From an uncultured Erysipelotrichaceae bacterium (GTDB taxonomy: Bacteria; Bacillota_I; Bacilli_A; Erysipelotrichales; Erysipelotrichaceae), in assembly GCA_902761625.1 (NCBI GenBank), contig CACWLH010000020.1:1-63096 (forward strand): 63,096 bases of DNA, written 5' to 3'. A model generated the notes under the pieces. That model was not told the origin of the DNA. It did no database searches and was given only the letters and a program-made list of their open reading frames with translations. Below are positions 60,119 to 63,096 of this stretch, one piece after another. Both the position numbers and the translations under genes were made by a program. Position 1 is the first letter of the stretch. Each line of letters starts with the position of its first letter.

Positions 60119-61301
60119 GAGAGATCAATACTGGGTGATGGCAAGAGCCAACCGCTACCATGGCCTGGAACCGCTGCGCAAAGCCTGCGCAAAGCTTGGC
60201 AATCCGCAGAATGAGCTGAAGATCATTCACGTTGCCGGCACCAACGGCAAGGGCAGCACCGTCAATTACATCCGCGCGGCTCTGAATGCGCTGGGCTTTC
60301 GCACCGGCACCTTCACATCGCCTCATCTGAGCGCTCATTTTGACCGGATCAGAATCGATGATGAATGGATTGCGGAAGAGGTGTTCAATCAATATCTTGA
60401 AAAGAATATGGAGATCATTGAAACATATGATCTGGGCATGTTTGAGATAGATACACTGATCGCTTTTGAATGGTTCCGTGACATGCATGTGGACTATGCG
60501 GTGATTGAGACGGGCCTTGGCGGCCGGCTGGACAATACCAACATCATTGAGAATCCGCTGTTATCGATCATCACCACGATCGGATATGACCATATGGCTG
60601 TGCTGGGTGACAGACTGAGCCAGATCGCCTTTGAAAAAGCGGGCATCATCAAGCCTTACGGCCATTGCATTTTCGGCTATGTGAAACCGGAATGTGAACG
60701 GGTGATACGCCTGCGTGCAGGTATGATGCATGCCGCCGCACTCAGGCTTGAAAACTTCCGCGATCTTGGCTTAGGCGAGATGGAATATCACAATGTGCGC
60801 TATGAAATCAGCGGTGGCGAATATCAGAAGGCAAATGCGGCCATGGCGCTTGCGGCAATCCGCTTTCTCGGCTTTGACATCACATGCGTGAAGGTGAAAG
60901 AAGCGATTGCGCAATGTACATGGAAGGGACGCTTTGAAAAGGTGTCAGAACATCCGGATGTGATTCTGGACGGGGCCCATAATGAGGAGGGAATCCATGC
61001 ATTATGCGCATCCTTGAGACATCTGAAAAAGCCGCTGGCGGTTGTGTTCAGCGCATTGCGTGACAAACCGGGCAGGCAGATGGCTTCCATGCTGGAGGAA
61101 TATGCGGATCTGTTGATCGTGACGGCGTTTGATTATTACCGCGCCGATACAACGGATGATCTTGTTTCAGAACATGGCGTGATTGAAAATGACTGGCATA
61201 CTGCGATTGAAAAAGCAAAGCGATTTGCACAGGAGGGGACGGTAGTCATCACCGGCTCGCTCTATTTCATCAGCACTGTCAGAGATTATCTGATGAAATG
61301 A
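60105..61301 (+). CDS. folC: Folylpolyglutamate synthase / dihydrofolate synthase
   Basis: 398 residues. The Mur-ligase-like P-loop is HVAGTNGKGSTVNYIRAALN (about 42-61); TFTSPHLSAHFDRIRIDDEW, ETGLGGRLDNTNII (about 145) and LDGAHNEEGIHAL follow. It adds glutamate to folates and possibly to dihydropteroate; which activities are present cannot be told here. ATG 60105 lies within ung and has no strong SD, so it is probably translated by coupling. Its stop codon is in the terminator stem. Confidence 0.94.
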   Translation: MENNKRDQYWVMARANRYHGLEPLRKACAKLGNPQNELKIIHVAGTNGKGSTVNYIRAALNALGFRTGTFTSPHLSAHFDRIRIDDEWIAEEVFNQYLEKNMEIIETYDLGMFEIDTLIAFEWFRDMHVDYAVIETGLGGRLDNTNIIENPLLSIITTIGYDHMAVLGDRLSQIAFEKAGIIKPYGHCIFGYVKPECERVIRLRAGMMHAAALRLENFRDLGLGEMEYHNVRYEISGGEYQKANAAMALAAIRFLGFDITCVKVKEAIAQCTWKGRFEKVSEHPDVILDGAHNEEGIHALCASLRHLKKPLAVVFSALRDKPGRQMASMLEEYADLLIVTAFDYYRADTTDDLVSEHGVIENDWHTAIEKAKRFAQEGTVVITGSLYFISTVRDYLMK

Positions 61302-61325
61302 CCGTACACACACGGTCATTTTTTT
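61299..61325 (+). terminator. Terminator after folC
   Basis: ATGACCGT/ACGGTCAT, a perfect 8-bp stem with loop ACACAC and T6 (61320-61325). It contains the folC stop. Confidence 0.88.
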
Positions 61326-61380
61326 CTGTGATTTAGTTGAATTGCATGCTTTTACATTTCCGAAAAGTCACAGTCTGTAA

Positions 61381-61386
61381 TATAAT
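61381..61386 (+). promoter_or_regulatory. -10 element of glgCD
   Basis: Perfect TATAAT, predicted start near 61393, leader about 30 nt carrying GCAGGAGG. TTTACATTTC at 61351-61360 resembles the arm of the gdhA palindrome. No strong -35 is seen. Confidence 0.55.
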
Positions 61387-61421
61387 GAATGTGTCATTTA
61401 AGTATTGCAGGAGGCAAAATA

Positions 61422-62555
61422 ATGAGAGCTAACACAATGGCGGCCATGATCCTTGCAGGCGGAAGAGGTACCCGTCTTTTGGACTTGACCAAAAAAGTCG
61501 CTAAGCCGGCTGTCCACTTCGGTGGAAAATACCGTATTATCGACTTTCCACTCAGCAACTGTGCGAATTCCGGTATCTCCACAGTCGGTGTTCTGACACA
61601 GTACGAATCAGTACTTCTGAACTCTTACGTTGCAAAAGACCAGTTCTGGGGTCTTGATATCAACGATGGCGGCGTATACGTACTCACACCGCGTGAAAGA
61701 GACCAGAAGGGATTCGAAGTCTACAGAGGAACCGCAGATGCGATTACACAGAATATCGACTTCCTTGATCAGGTTGATCCCGAATATGTTCTGATTCTGT
61801 CCGGTGACCACATCTACAAGATGAACTATGACAAGATGCTGAAATATCATCAGGAAAAGCAGGCTGACGCAACCATCGCTGTTCTTGAAGTTTCCCTCAA
61901 GGAAGCTACCCGTTTCGGTATCATGAACTGTGACGAAAACGACATGATCTATGAGTTCGAGGAAAAGCCGGCTCATCCGAAATCCACTCTCGCATCAATG
62001 GGTATTTACATTTTCACATACAAGACACTGAGAAAGTATCTGCTCGCTGATGACAAGAAGGAAGGCTCCAACCACGACTTCGGCAAGGACATCATCCCTG
62101 CATATCTCAACGACAACAGAAAGCTCGCTGCATGGAGATTCAAGGGCTACTGGAAGGATGTAGGAACTGTTGATTCACTCTGGGAATCCAACATGGATCT
62201 GCTCAAGCACAATAACGAGCTCGACCTCGGCGATGAGACATGGAAGATCTATACAGAAGATGTTAATGCTCTGCCGCAGTATGTCGGTGAGGATGCGAAG
62301 ATTGACAACTCCCTGATCACACAGGGCAGCGTTATCCTCGGCACAGTCAAGAACTCTGTTCTCGGCACAAACTGCGTAGTCGGCAAAGGCGCGGTTGTTG
62401 TTGATTCCGTGATCAACCCTGGCGCAAAGATCGGCGAAGGCGCAAAGGTCACACGCTGCATCGTCGCTGATGACGTTGAAATCGCTCCGGGCGTATCGGT
62501 AGGCTCCGCAGACAGCGAAGGCATCGAGCTTGTGGCGAAGAAATTCGTGGAGTAA
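61422..62555 (+). CDS. glgC: Glucose-1-phosphate adenylyltransferase, catalytic subunit
   Basis: 377 residues. The nucleotidyltransferase signature [20 protein letters not shown] is at the N-terminus, then [37 protein letters not shown] (catalytic Asp about 127), [11 protein letters not shown] and KGYWKDVGT; the C-terminal third is a left-handed beta-helix with hexapeptide repeats ([20 protein letters not shown]). It makes ADP-glucose for glycogen synthesis. ATG 61422 has GCAGGAGG; an upstream in-frame GTG at 61389 has no RBS. glgD follows after 15 bp, as in Bacillus-type glycogen operons. Confidence 0.97.
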   Translation: MRANTMAAMILAGGRGTRLLDLTKKVAKPAVHFGGKYRIIDFPLSNCANSGISTVGVLTQYESVLLNSYVAKDQFWGLDINDGGVYVLTPRERDQKGFEVYRGTADAITQNIDFLDQVDPEYVLILSGDHIYKMNYDKMLKYHQEKQADATIAVLEVSLKEATRFGIMNCDENDMIYEFEEKPAHPKSTLASMGIYIFTYKTLRKYLLADDKKEGSNHDFGKDIIPAYLNDNRKLAAWRFKGYWKDVGTVDSLWESNMDLLKHNNELDLGDETWKIYTEDVNALPQYVGEDAKIDNSLITQGSVILGTVKNSVLGTNCVVGKGAVVVDSVINPGAKIGEGAKVTRCIVADDVEIAPGVSVGSADSEGIELVAKKFVE

Positions 62556-62570
62556 TTGGAGGAAGCTAGG

Positions 62571-63096
62571 ATGAAAGCACTGGGAATTATCAATTTTGAA
62601 GACAACGTTGCCACAGTCGACGGTCTTGGCGATTATCGTCCGGTACCCGCGATTGCAATCCTCGGCCGCTATCGTGTCGTAGACTTTGTCCTGTCCAACA
62701 TGACAAACTCCGGCATCAACAGCGTTCAGGTCTACTGTAAGGAAAAGCCCCGCAACCTGATTGAACATCTGGGCGAAGGCACAGCTTACAACATCAACTC
62801 TAAGCGCGGAAAGCTCCGTATCCTCTATGGTGAAAAGAGCTTCTCCTCACCTGTATACAATCATGACGTCGCAAACTTCATCCTGAACATGCAGTATATC
62901 GAACGTGACCACAACCCGTATGTTGTTGTCGCACCGAGCTACTTCATGTACAGCATCGACTACAGCACAGTTCTGGACAAGCATGTTGAATCAGGCGCTG
63001 ATGTGACAGTTCTCTACACATCAACAAATGAAGCAAAGACATCCTACCTCGGATGCGATGTTCTGACTCTGGACAAGGAAAAGAAGGTTACAGCGA
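62571..63096 (+). CDS. glgD: GlgD subunit of glucose-1-phosphate adenylyltransferase (cut by window edge)
   Basis: The first 175 codons are present; the family is about 370 residues. MKALGIINFEDNVATVDGLG replaces the catalytic GGRGTRL loop of GlgC, the hallmark of the regulatory GlgD subunit; IAILGRYRVVDFVLSNMTNS and KRGKLRILYGEKSF follow. GlgD pairs with GlgC and modulates it. ATG 62571 has GGAGGAAGCTAGG upstream. glgA is presumably beyond the edge. Confidence 0.95.
   Translation, partial: MKALGIINFEDNVATVDGLGDYRPVPAIAILGRYRVVDFVLSNMTNSGINSVQVYCKEKPRNLIEHLGEGTAYNINSKRGKLRILYGEKSFSSPVYNHDVANFILNMQYIERDHNPYVVVAPSYFMYSIDYSTVLDKHVESGADVTVLYTSTNEAKTSYLGCDVLTLDKEKKVTA

Noticed and set aside
1..63096. 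CRISPR array, prophage genes, complete insertion sequence or rRNA
   Set aside because: No spaced direct repeats, phage structural genes, transposase frames or rRNA sequence were seen in either strand.

Overview
The window looks like chromosomal DNA of a low-GC-lineage Gram-positive gut bacterium with a moderate base composition (about half G+C by eye). The gene content and order (yybS-gdpP-rplI-dnaB followed by walJ-htrA-rlmH, a glgC/glgD pair, BglG/RpiR regulators, PTS parts, M29 aminopeptidase, NADP-type GdhA) fit Firmicutes, and I would guess Erysipelotrichia. That placement is inference; there is no rRNA here to test it.

Layout. 1-3051: the tail of an RpiR/MurR-type repressor facing a PTS EIIC gene, with a perfect palindromic operator, a consensus sigma-A promoter and a cre-like CcpA site between them, then a chbG-like deacetylase gene broken by an in-frame TAA. 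3207-10608: HAD phosphatase, an unknown membrane protein plus M29 aminopeptidase, gdhA with an unusually structured upstream region, a MATE transporter and an alpha/beta hydrolase. 10639-12757: a group II intron with its reverse transcriptase, sitting directly behind the hydrolase terminator. 12791-20133: GH1 6-phospho-beta-glucosidase (minus), an orphan ABC-TMD-like membrane protein, DUF1294, GNAT, a stomatin/SPFH pair (minus) and an ABC ATPase/FtsX-like permease pair. 20288-27536: tex, a GNAT-MsrA fusion, ppk1 and a TGS-type nucleoside kinase. 27656-31302: a heterodimeric ABC exporter. 31355-32790 (minus): NUDIX hydrolase and PPK2. 32909-38204: an orphan PRD regulator, tRNA-Pro(CGG), a frameshifted CapA-like gene, trmD and azlCD (minus). 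38347-46846: yybS-gdpP-rplI-dnaB, a LysM/G5/M23 endopeptidase, walJ, a catalytically dead HtrA and rlmH. 46908-63096: a glycogen region (malQ, ptsH, pgcA, glgB, glgP, pulA, glgC, glgD) interrupted by a cell-surface DUF885 peptidase, ung and folC.

How it works together. PgcA, GlgC/GlgD and GlgB make glycogen; GlgP, PulA and MalQ break it down. HPr is encoded inside this set. PPK1 and PPK2 (polyphosphate) lie 6 kb apart. Two of these storage enzymes, GlgB and PPK1, carry lysine-rich C-terminal tails.

Most notable: an HtrA homologue that has lost all three catalytic residues while keeping its conserved position; at least four genes whose -10 element sits so close to the ATG that the mRNA should be leaderless or nearly so; the lysine-rich tails; a GNAT-MsrA fusion; and two separate gene disruptions (chbG, capA). 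No CRISPR array, prophage or complete insertion sequence was seen.
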